Shown here: positions 23,161-34,018 of the stretch, piece by piece
Numbering within the stretch: the stretch's first letter is position 1
Layout: each line of letters begins with the position of its first letter
NCBI GenBank assembly: GCA_029207755.1
Contig: JARCOQ010000002.1
Span: 87,012,087 to 87,076,086, forward strand
Direction: 5' to 3'
Source of the DNA: Chamaea fasciata
Lineage: Eukaryota; Chordata; Aves; Passeriformes; Sylviidae
Length of the DNA: 64,000 bases
Notes under the pieces: model-generated
Told to the model about the DNA's origin: nothing
Seen by the model: only the letters and a program-made list of their open reading frames with translations
The model's database searches: none
Translations under genes and position numbers: made by a program

Positions 23161-25721
23161 CAAAAATGTCATGTAGGTCCAGATTTTCAGATCCCTTTCA
23201 TTCAAAATGCTTGCATAGTTTCCATGTTTCTAACTAATGGAATATGCTTCTGACTTTGATGTTTATTTTCCATAAAATAATCCTTCTTTCAGCTACCACT
23301 GCTGAGTCTTCTGCCAAAGCAGGTAGAAACGAGAACACCCCTATTGGCCTTAAAACCTATTACATCAACTCATTCTAAGACAAGCTACCTATTTAGTTTC
23401 AGTTATTCCAAAATGAATTGTTTAATCTTTTATGAAAATCAGGTTCCCTTATGGTCATTAAAAAAAATTGGTGTATAATTTGTACAAATTTTTATCACTT
23501 TGTAACTTAAAGATAATTTTACTAGATTGGATTAGAGAGCTGAGTACCACACTGCGTGGATTTCTTTAACCTCTGTAGCGTGATTTCTTAGGAACATGAA
23601 AAATTGCACCACTGCCTTATTTCTTGTCTAGGTATAATACTGAGTCCTCTTCATGATCTTTCATGTAAAAAAAAAAAAAAAGAAAAATCCAACATTGGAC
23701 TGATGACAGTGACTTGACTTTCCAGACTACTGCATCTGTAAACATCTCACGATCTTCTACAGTGGCCTCTCTTATTTGTTGAAGGTGTCAGAATCAACAT
23801 CACACTAGACAGCCAAGGATGAAATCTCCTTTTACTACCACTGAATAATACAATGTTGTGGTTGTATTTTTCTCATCTCCCAACAGGCAAATGTCACTAT
23901 CTATTTAACGTTATTTTTTCATTAACATGAAAATGTAACTTTGCAAGTACAGTAAAGGTATTCTGGGTGCAGCACTTTCTTTGGTCTATTTATGTTTTTA
24001 AAATGCATTTAATTTTAAATAACTTCATCTTTCTAAATTTATTTAAGCTAAAAATAGAGAAGATGGAAATTTTCTGAAATTGGGCTGGCACCAAGGTTTA
24101 GTGTGATAACACCTTATCTCTGAGAATTGGGTCAGAACACAGCTTAAATTATACAACTTTGATTGCTTTTTAGGCAGCTGTTTTGTTGATCTTTCTCCAG
24201 TGTCACACAGAAGTCTCAGGCACAAACTGGTTTCCTAAGGAAGAGAGACTGAACCAACAAAAAACCCCTCAACTTCTGCCCCACACCAGCTGTTTAAAAT
24301 ACACTGAAGAGTTGCGAAATCTGTTGCAGTTCGGCTCTGCTGTGTGTGTGCCCCAGCACAACTTCTAAGTGGGTTAATGGGGGCAGGCTCCTTCAGAGCA
24401 GGTACCTCTTCTGACAGACTTGCATGAGAAACAGTAGCTCTGTCTAATCAACTCTCTGTCTAGTTTTAGGCAATGCTATTACTCTCTGGCTTTCATGAGC
24501 ATCCCTGATAATTTATTAATTAAAAAATGGAAAACATACAATTTGTGAAATTTAGAAAAAAGAAGTATATTAAAACATTGCTCCAGGCATGTTTTGCTGC
24601 ATGTAAATCTGATTTGTTGACAACCTATATAAGATACTAAACCAATGTACTTCAGCCCAATACTTTGCTATCTTCCATAATAATTAATTTCCAGTGATGT
24701 ATGTGCATCCAAACAAGAAGCAGAAAAGGATCAGAAGGAATGAGCTTGTCTGAGTGTATTCAGAGCATACATGAAAAACCATAAGCAGTAACCTTATGTT
24801 TCCCTGCTACCAAAAGTTCATCAAGATTAGTAACTTAGCAGAGCTTAATTAATTGCTAGGGAAAATGTAACCTGGAATGAGGGGAAGGCAAACCGATTAA
24901 CAGAAACGTTTTGTTTCTTAATTGTGCTTTGCATTTGCCTCTTTTAGATCCTTCTCACCTACTGATGGGCAAACTTCATGTAATTTAGCATTCACATTGT
25001 GTTCAGATAAGTCTCAGTCCTACAGAAACTTATTCCAAAACTGCCCTAACATTCCCACTCAGGCAAGACTGCAAACTCTGTATAACAATATTTCATTTCC
25101 TGTAATTTTTTGTGTGGTTGGACAATTTAAGTACAGCTTTTTTCACCTCTTTTCAGGAGTCTTCTTCCATCTGAGCTAGATTCTAAGAGCAAAGATGAAA
25201 AATTACAAAAACAGACAAAAAGCCATTTGAGATGTAAAAATGAGGGTGTTTCAGTTGAAATTGAGGTAAGTACTCACTTAAAGATTTAAGGTGACAGCGT
25301 ATTTAAACTCCTTGAGGCTGTTATTCAGTGCTGACTTGGTTTCCTTCACCCCTGGGCGAAGTGGTGAATGCACATGGTGAAATGCAGCCACACACACGGA
25401 GATGGCAGGCGTTCATCTCTGCACTTACTAGCTATGGTGGAAAGAAGAATCCAGGCAGAGTGCCTCGCCTGTGGTGAATAAATGGAGATAGTGATAATGC
25501 TCTTCCACAACAAGACCTGTACCAGCACTAGGTCACTGCAGCTTTGTTTCAAAACCATTAATTTGCTGGAGCATCCCCAGGTGGTGCTGGACAATGCAGT
25601 GACAACACCATGAGCAAGAGTGGCAGTTGCTGCTCCTCTTCCTGCCACCACAGGTCTAGTGAAATACTTGAGAAAGGACCTGGAAGGAAGGTGTGCTCTC
25701 CCCCTTCTTCCTCAAGTTTTA
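23161..25721. other. Unique sequence without supported gene
   Basis: AT-rich single-copy DNA with a poly-A run at about 23667-23681. The segment 25320-25720 is slightly GC-richer but has no domain-bearing frame and no recognised repeat before the CR1 tail begins. Confidence 0.5.
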
Positions 25722-25955
25722 TCAGGAGAGGTTTGGATTGGATATTAGAAATAATTTCTTCATTGAAAGAGTTGTCAAACACTGGAACATGCTTCTCAGG
25801 GAAGTGGTGGAGTCACCCTGCCTGTTGTTATTCATAAGACCAGTAGCTGAGGTGCTTAGGGACATGGTTTATTGGTGGGTAACAGTTGGACTTGAGGTCT
25901 GAGAAGGCTTCTCCAGCCTAAATGATTTTTTAAATCTGTGATTCCATGATTCCAT
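25722..25955 (+). repeat. CR1 LINE 3' end fragment
   Basis: Plus-strand CR1 tail: GGTTTGGATTGGATATTAGA, then AGGGAAGTGGTGGAGTCACC (ORF2 end), then GGACATGGTTTATTGGTGGG, ending in CTGTGATTCCATGATTCCA. It is 5'-truncated. The last ORF2 codons and the 3' UTR are recognisable, with scattered substitutions. Open frames at 25610-25902 are by-products of this copy. Confidence 0.9.
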
Positions 25956-28900
25956 TCTGCTTAGTTTTGTATCTTGTAGCTTTGTTTGACAGTAACTTTG
26001 CAATCCGTCCTGCCCATACGTATGTGCACTTCAGCAAAGAAGTATTCCCAATTACATGGGAAATAAAGGGATGCATTTGCAACTTCATCTAACAGATTCC
26101 TGTCCCAGTCCATCTAGGTGGGATGCGCTGCAACCTTGCTCCTGCAAAATACAAACTTTTCTGTGGAGGAGTATCATGACACATTTTATTACATTTCCTA
26201 AAGTCAATCCCAGCTGCCTTCTCTAAGTAGATCCAAATGACAATAGAGAACAAAAGGAGCTCACGGCTGAAGCTGATTCACACTCAGCAGGTTTGAATAA
26301 CTAAGAGATACATGAAAAACAACAACAGAAACAAAACCATCATAATAAAAAAAAAAGACCAGCCCACATTGTTCCTAGTCTGGTTTTGGAAAGGTGAAAC
26401 CCTAAATTCACTGTGTAAATGTGGGGGCTTGGTATTTGCCCATTTTAAGAAAAGAAAGAGGTGTGGTGGTGAGTCTGTTACAGCAGTTTCTCTGGTTACA
26501 TCTGGTTAATGCAGGCAACCTGCATCTACTTTCCTCTTATACTCTGAAATCTGACAATCATTTACTGATTAGTAAATGGTCTGATACTGTGGCTTTGATA
26601 AGTGGGTTTGTGGGTTAGTTGGTTTGTTTTCATTAGATTTTTATTTAAGGGAAATAACCCAAACTTTCTAAAAAGTCTGTTTATTTGCTTGTTTGTTGTT
26701 TTAAATTTAGAATTTTTTTTTTAGTGGAAAAAAGGTACCTTTAAATATACTCAATATCTTATCTAACTAAAGTAACCAATCAGGTTTTCCATCCAAGTAA
26801 CCAAAGTTCTGTCTGGGAGTGGAGCTTCCTAGGGAAGCAATGGAAGCTGTCTTTGCTGTATCAACTTAATTAAATGTCGGCAATGCTTTCACAAGAGCAG
26901 GACCAGGATGGCAGCAGAGGCAGGCAGAGAATTCTGGATTAAAAACAGTCTCCACAGTTAATTAATGGGATCTGCCAAAAGCACTGAGCACTTAGCCTCT
27001 TGTCGCAGTAGAGCTGTAGCTTCTGTGATTGAAGGACTATGCACAATAAGGGACTAACTAAACCGATATTTAAAATGTGTAAATATTAATTATATTTAAG
27101 AAAACCCTACCACAGTTCAGAACCCTGCCTGATGTCATTGTAGATTTCTGAATAGAATGATCGAGGTCTCAGTTATTGATTTACCTCTGCTGGGACATTT
27201 TTAACCCACGAAGACATATTTTTAAGATGACTTGTAAATTCCCTGGTGAGCCTGCAGGTGTGGATGGAAGGAAGAGACTCCCTACTAGAATTGCTAGAAC
27301 TTTGTATTTTATGCATATATCTCTGAGCCTAGAGGAAGAAGGAGCAGTTCAAACAAACTCTTCTCTGACTACTTAATTTCAGCACGTTTGTGACTGAGAT
27401 AAGATCATTATCTAACAGCTTGGAGTGAAGTTGAAGCTATAGAGTTGTTTTTAATAAGAAAATATAGTTATAATTTAATGTAGTTTATGTTTCTGCAATA
27501 GCTGTGTTATATTTCTCAAACTCTGAGCCATAAGGCAGAAAGGACACTTTCAAGCAAATTATTCAACAGGTCAGATAAAATGGTCATTTTAAATTGCACT
27601 GCTTGGGGTGTGGCACTGTTATAGAAGGAACTTTAGAGTACTGAGAAGTGCTTATTTTGAGATGAGAATAGTTAAACAGCTTGCTTGGGGTAGCCATGCA
27701 TTTTCTGTCAACCAAACTTTTTAAATCAGTATTGAATATTTTTTTCTTGAAGGCAGGTAGTAGGTCAAACAATTATGCTCTTGGTGCCAGGAGTCTCTGG
27801 TTAGAATGGTGAAAAAATGATGTAGACTTTGGTTTTTGCCTTAAAATTCCCAAATAGATCAGGAGAAAATGACAAGTAAAGCTGAAAACTACAGCTAAGC
27901 ATCCCACAAGTACAATTCAGACCCTTTTGTAGTCTAAAACCAGGAAATATCATCTTATCTGCATACTGAACTTGACTATGTAGATCTCACCATTTCATCG
28001 GTAAAGCAATTCTGGTTTTTGCCTTGGGAAACACTCGCCTCGTGTCAGGAAGTGGGGAGCAGCACAAAATGGACAAGCCAGCAGAGCAGGCTAGATTCCA
28101 AAAAGATCATGATGGGTGTAACTGTGCCCATGTCTGCATTATTTTCTCACAGCTCTCCATGTGATCTTGTGAGTCTCTCTGCATGAGAAGCTTTGTGGTA
28201 GCCTAGACTGTGCCTCATGAAAACCCTGTCAGTGACCTAGTCCATGGGATGCAGAACAAAAAGAGAGAGAATGGGAATTTGGCAAAAATATCATCTTCCA
28301 TGTTCATGTCCTCCAGATGCTGGGACTCATATTCTGACTTCATGACGTATTTGTGATTATGTGTGTCACGGAAGTGGTGGGAGATTGCACCAAACCCTAA
28401 ACACACCAAACCCAGCATGATGATTTAAAGATGGTTGCTTTTCTTCTGGTTTTCTTTTTCTACAGGAATTTCTTTGCCCCTCAGGAGAGGAAGACATGGT
28501 ACTTTAACATGAAAACTAATGTTTTCTTAGTTTTAGTGGATATTTTTTTTGTTTTGGGTTATACCCTACTCTGTATGTATGACAATTGCAAGTTTTCATT
28601 CTCAGACCGGGTGCCGAAGCACTTAAGTTCCATATTTTTGAATCTTGTCGTTTGAACTCCCTTCCAGTACTGAAGGGCTGCAAGTACTTAGTGCCCCCTG
28701 CTGTATTCTGGTCTCATACACTGGTTTTCATTGTGACCTTAGGGTCTGCTTTGACCTTTTGCCCTTTTATATGGGAACTTCTCTGCATAAAGAGTTGTGT
28801 CAGGAATGTGATTAGAAGGCAAGGCCAGTCACCCATTTTCTGGTTAAAGCTTCATTTTGGTGGCTTACAGCAATACCTTGAGTCCACTGGCTTGAATATA

Positions 28901-29559
28901 TGAACATTGGCAGTGATGCTGAGTGTCCATAGGCAGATACCTGGATGACTGCCGGTTATTAGCTGTTCCTCTGAAATTATTGTGAGTCATAGGTACTGCT
29001 TTTGAATTTTACAGTCATGAAAGAGAACATTATCTGGCACCCCTCATTTCAGTTAGTAGTGATCTAAAACACCACAGATGAGGTCCAGATGATGCCTGAT
29101 ATTTGTTTTTTGCTTGCTTGTACAGATTAGAGAGCAGCACTATGGAACATCCATTTAAAAGGGAAGCTTGAATGAACATATAAGCAAATGCTCCACAGTG
29201 CCAAGCCACACCCACCTCTCAGACATTGTCAAATACTTTGGAGGGGACTGTTGGTTTTTTTGAGAAACAATGCATTTGTCTTTCCACATAAATCACCTGC
29301 AGAGAAATTAAGGAAAAAGAAGAAAAAACACTTCTTCAACAAAGCAGTGTAAGCCCTATATTAGGCATCAGGCTGGCTAATTGCTGCTGAAGTATTCCCC
29401 TGGGATATATATATTTTGAGCAATCACCAGAAATATGAGGACTTAATAAGTAAAGAGAAGAGAATTTATACAAAAAACAGACATAACAAGGCAAAGTTAA
29501 TTCATCACAACTTTCACATAAGCCTTTGTTGGGCAGTTGGCCAGGCCCATCACATTATC
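25956..29559. other. Unique AT-rich sequence
   Basis: No gene is supported. 26830-27060 carries TTAATTAA-type homeodomain cores and could be a conserved non-coding element. At about 28430-28470 a good acceptor (TTTTCTTTTTCTACAG) opens a frame without a convincing donor. Everything else is featureless by eye. Confidence 0.45.
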
Positions 29560-29850
29560 TGTTTGACTCAGTGAGTCACTCCAGCTAATAGAATTTTGCC
29601 CCGTGTTTGTTGTTGCCATGGCAATGCAATATTATCAGGCATGTCATGTTCACAGATCAGTAGCAGCGGCGCTGCTGCAGACACACAACAGCTTTCAGCC
29701 TTTGACCATAAACAGGAATTCACTCCACAGTCAGTCTGTCAAAAAGGAAGTCGTCTGTGGTGAAGAAGCACTAGTGCCAGTACTACTAGCCTTTTCCTTT
29801 TTCCTTTGTGAGTGCGTTGCCATTATCATTAAAATAACCTTGAGTCGTCA
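29560..29850. promoter_or_regulatory. Candidate enhancer: AP-1 palindrome and RFX X-box
   Basis: TGACTCA-G-TGAGTCA (29564-29578) is a perfect palindrome of two AP-1 sites around one G. GTTGCCATGGCAAT (29612-29625) matches the palindromic RFX X-box (GTTGCCATGGCAAC) except for the last base. Just downstream is GCAGCGGCGCTGC, and about six CpGs survive within 260 bp in a CpG-poor window. Known biology: Fos/Jun/Maf-type bZIP proteins and RFX factors bind these motifs. Inference: this may be a cis-regulatory element. The 96-codon frame across it (29603-29893) has no known domain. Confidence 0.35.
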
Positions 29851-32670
29851 TGAATTCATTCATTCACAAACATTGTCAAAGAAGGTGCAATAGTTCAAGA
29901 GAATCCAGAGGGTCAAAGAGAGGACTAGTTTTAAATCTGTGCCTATTGAACCTGGAAATGACATAGTCTGTTAGATATAATCTTATTCTTACCATAGCAA
30001 ATCAAGCTGTGTTGACTGGCACCAATGTCCAAGTCAATTCAGAACCATGAAAGGTTACTAGGAGTAAAGAGGTCATATCCTTTGTGGTATTGCTTTTGAG
30101 AAATAAACTTAGGCATGTGTGGGAATATTTTACAAAGAATAGCTTTTTCAGCAAAAGTGAAAAACAAATCCTGCCAGGAATCTATAGAGACTGCAGGTAT
30201 TTTCTGACATAGCCATATTTAGTGCTTAAACCAAAGATGAAATTGCAAAGGTTTTTTTAATCATTTAAATGTTTAATTGAGTCATAAATATTCCACCAGA
30301 TATTTTAATTGCTTAAAAAAAAAGTTAAATATCTTTTTGAAACTGCATTTGAAGCTGAGAATGTACTCTGTCTTGAGGTTTATAAGGATTTTCATTTTCT
30401 TTCTAACAGACATATCAAGTAATAACTCAGAATACATGGGAAAGTGTACATAGATGCACTGAATTTGATTTGTTTGATAGATTATGTGAGATTTACCCCC
30501 CAATGTAACTTCTTTGACATCAGCTGAGTTGTTCTGATTTACCCTGCTTTGAAAGGAGCATTAAGATTCTTGGATTTAAAGTACAGGAGAGAATTTTTGA
30601 AAGGACATACTGTTTTTTAATGTCTCTGTTGAATGGAAAGACCTGTTTAAACATTTGTTGTCACATATGTCCCAAAATGTTGTTGACAAGCTATACTGGC
30701 ATTGAGAGACCCTACACAAAGTTTAGGAATGCATTTGAAAATTATTATGAGCAGTAAGGGGATGATTATGCTTTTCCTTCTGTGGCTTTAGAATGGTAGA
30801 ACTCTACATGTGATTTTAAAGCAGTTGCTGCTGAAATGCTAGGGCGAGTTGCTCCATTCTGGTGAGGGCTGTTCCACTTTACTGCAGCACTGATTCTTCT
30901 GTTACGCAGCTGAGACCAGCAAAGTGCTCACATTTACTCTGGTGTAAACAAAAACACTGTTTGGTGCCTAATATTTAAAGTTGAACTTTGGGACCAGTCT
31001 TCGGCTATGCTTGATGAATATAGAGCAAAAGTCCCGAGAAAAAAGCTTTTGCCCACAAGCCTTTTCCTACTGAACAGAATGTTTCCTCTCAATAGAATGG
31101 ATTTACACTTGCTGTGCATTGGCATGAATCTCCCTGTGCTCACACCGTGGCACAGATCCTGCAGCCTGAATTTTCTCAAAGTCATAAAATAGGCTGTCTC
31201 TCCCATGTTTTCCAGAGAAACACTAAAATCTATTGTCTATGCTGTGTATGACCAAGAGAAGTACCAGTACTGGAATTCATTAATGACCATGCGATTAAAT
31301 TAACCCTCCTCTTGAGCTTGAGCCTTGTAACAGCTTCTGAAGATCAGGAAGGAGTTATGGTAGAATTAAATGTTTACTCTCAGCTCCTGACATGAAGGGG
31401 TAGGCATAGCTTGATGAAGTCCCAAAGATTTGAAATAAAGTGAGATTTTAATCAAATTCCTTTTGCTTTAATAGCATTACTCTTTTTTTACTCCAGGGAT
31501 GTAAAGATCAGAATGAAATGCAAGGAGGAGACAATCTCCCCTAGTTTTGGGGAGGAATGAACAGGAAGACTTAGGAAATCATGAAATGGAACATGACCAG
31601 TGAACAGATCTCTGTGCATCTGCATAGGTGTTTTTCGTCAGCCTGAAGCATACCCATATATGACAGAAGGAAAGAAAGGGAGGAGTAAGATACATCTATA
31701 TCTATATTTTGTCTAGTCATTAAAGGGGTAACATTAGACTTATGCTAGTTAAAAGCTATCTCAGTGAAATTACTGCAGCTCCTCTGCATGACCATTCTTT
31801 GATCAAGTCCAGAGCAACAATTGTTAGTCTGACTTGAAAGGACTCTGAACGTCCCATGCAGACTCTGTACTAAGTAGAATAGTGGTAAACAGTGAAATGT
31901 CATCCAATTCAATAGCATAATTAAACAGGTGCAGTTTTAGTGTGTTGAGAAGGAACAAAATACACAGAATCTGCTCTAGTAGAAATTGTGGAATAAACTA
32001 GTTATGGTTTGGATCATTACATCTTAGAGTAATAGCTGTTCTGTTTACCCCAAGGGTCAGCAGATTTCTGCCATTCAGTGGCAATCTGCAAATGTATTAC
32101 CGCTAATCATTCCAAACTGGCAAAGGAAAATAAGTCATTGACATTTTAAAAATGTGTTTTTAACACATAACTTTTTTAAAGACTGTGTGATCTACATATG
32201 AATAAAAAATTCCATTCTGTTTGCTAGTTTTCTTCTATTGCAGTGAAATACACATTTTCCTGGAACTTAGCTCTTCTGTAAACACCTTCAATTTTTATTT
32301 CTTGCTTCTGCATTCACTTCGTATTATTAGTGCCATATTTTCAAAGAAAAAGGATTTTTTTTTCCTTTGACTCCAACAGAAAAGGGTCTTTCTGAAAAAG
32401 TAAGTTTAGAAGTTCCACAAAGAAGGTGCATCCATTTAATGAAAGATATTCTTGTTACACTTTGTGAATAAAGACTGTGGGTATGGGTATTAGAATTTGA
32501 GTATTATAATTTGCAGTGGTATCATCCAGGGAGTTTGACATATATTAAACCTAATCACAACTATGTGTTTTTTATTGCTAGGCAGATCTGGCAGTAGCTT
32601 CTAGGTACATGCAGACACTGAAAAATGACATTCCAAATTCATCTGCAATTGTTCACAAGTTTGTCATAAG
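29851..32670. other. Unique AT-rich sequence
   Basis: No gene, known repeat or convincing exon-like segment. Short open frames on both strands are unsupported. The sequence is ordinary AT-rich DNA with short T and A runs. Confidence 0.5.
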
Positions 32671-32674
32671 TTCA

Positions 32675-32785
32675 GAAGTTTATGATATATATAAGTTTAT
32701 GTTACATAAATATAAATATATAAATATAAACCAAATGTATAAAATATAAAAATATAAGTATAAATATAAAAATATAAGTTTATTT
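32675..32785. repeat. AT-rich degenerate tandem repeat
   Basis: Repeated ATAAATATAA / AAATATAAGTATAAATATAA units between two copies of a TAAGTTTATG-like segment. It is simple-sequence DNA of about 110 bp and likely length-polymorphic. Confidence 0.75.
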
Positions 32786-32860
32786 CTTCATAAGTTTATG
32801 ACAAAAGATGTTGACTTTGAGGAAGGGAAAATATTCAGCAAGAACTGAGAAGTTTTTATG

Positions 32861-32906
32861 TAGATCTAATACATCATGATTAGATGAAAATCATGATGTA
32901 GATCTA
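32861..32906. repeat. Imperfect inverted repeat (hairpin)
   Basis: The left arm (32861-32881) starts TAGATCTA and ends CATCATGATT. The right arm (32889-32906) is its reverse complement except for a 3-nt bulge in the left arm. The loop is 7 nt, giving stems of 10 and 8 bp. It may be a microRNA-like fold, a fold-back element or chance in AT-rich DNA. Confidence 0.7.
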
Positions 32907-33884
32907 CTACATCTACTACACCTATACATCATGGCTCCTATCCAGCACCTCTCATTCCCTTTAGTGTTACCCTTAAAGAGAAGTTTCTTGGAATTCCCTC
33001 AAAGATAAGAATTGTAAAACATTTAATTCTGGCTGCATAAAATGAACTTTTGAACTTTTCCAAATACCTTGTGGTAACAAAAGAAAAATGAGATGAAAAA
33101 GTGTCTTTACAGAAAATGATGATTTGGGGTTTGCAGCTAATCTCAATATTATTATTATTTTGTATAATTTTTCAAAACATTTGAATATGAGGAGTCCTCT
33201 AGAACTGAAAAGGAAAAAAAAACACCCTATTTGTAAAGGCTTTTCCATGAGGCTTGATGCTTTATGCATTTAAATTCAGACTGTAAGGTAATTTCTTAAT
33301 AAGAAACTTAAATTTATGAAGGTTAAAAAAAAACTTCTCAAGAAACTTCCAAGAAATGCAAAAAAAATCATATCCAATTATCTTAAAAGACAAAACAATG
33401 TCTAATGAGTACCTGGCTACATACATTTTGTCTTAGTTAAGTAAAATAATAATACACTTATCTTATTAACTGTCACTTGGAAACATTTTCCCTTTATGTA
33501 TTTTGTCAGAGGTCATTAAGAAAGCATTCTGAAAAGTGCAAGTGGTGGAACCTTAGGTTAAACTCCTACTTCATAAGACTGATTATACTGAGATATTCAG
33601 ATGTTCAGCGTATGGTATGACAGAAAATGATGTATTTGTGAACTAGATTTCAAGGGTCTTGACTGAAGTCAAAATGGTTATCATACCAAGTGAAATCACA
33701 GTCTTACTGAAAATTATGGCAAAATTTCCATTAGCTGTGGTGATCCCCACATGCATTTTAACCTTGAGAACTATGGTAATACCTCCCCCACCTCTAATCA
33801 TGCACGTGGAGTTCCTTGTTTTTATAGACTTGGTCTTCTTACGTTGAGAATAAACACTGCAAACCACCAAGAAACGACAGTAGG
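32907..33884. other. Unique AT-rich sequence
   Basis: No gene is supported. The minus-strand frame at 32973-33269 has no recognisable domain. Short poly-A runs occur near 33216 and 33325. Confidence 0.5.
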
Positions 33885-34018
33885 GAAAAAAACCCAAAAA
33901 ACCCAAAAAACCAACAAAACAAAACAAACAAACAACCCCCCCCCAAAAAAAACCCCAAAACCCCCCCAAAACAACAACAACAACAACAAAATGAAAACAA
34001 AAAAAACCACAAAAACAT
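33885..34018. repeat. A/C low-complexity tract with long C runs
   Basis: About 130 bp almost wholly of A and C on the plus strand: AAAAAACCC units, AAACAAAC units, C9 (33936-33944), C4 (33953-33956), C7 (33961-33967), then ACAACAACA repeats. The minus strand therefore has G7-T4-G4-T8-G9, able to form a G-quadruplex. Long frames on both strands here (33643-34125 minus, 33751-34089 plus) come from the repeat itself. Confidence 0.9.

Noticed and set aside
25610..25902. Several overlapping short frames
   Set aside because: Explained largely by the CR1 fragment beginning at about 25722.
28431..28655. Frame opened by a good acceptor near 28468
   Set aside because: No convincing donor follows and the peptide is a chance hydrophobic frame in T-rich DNA.
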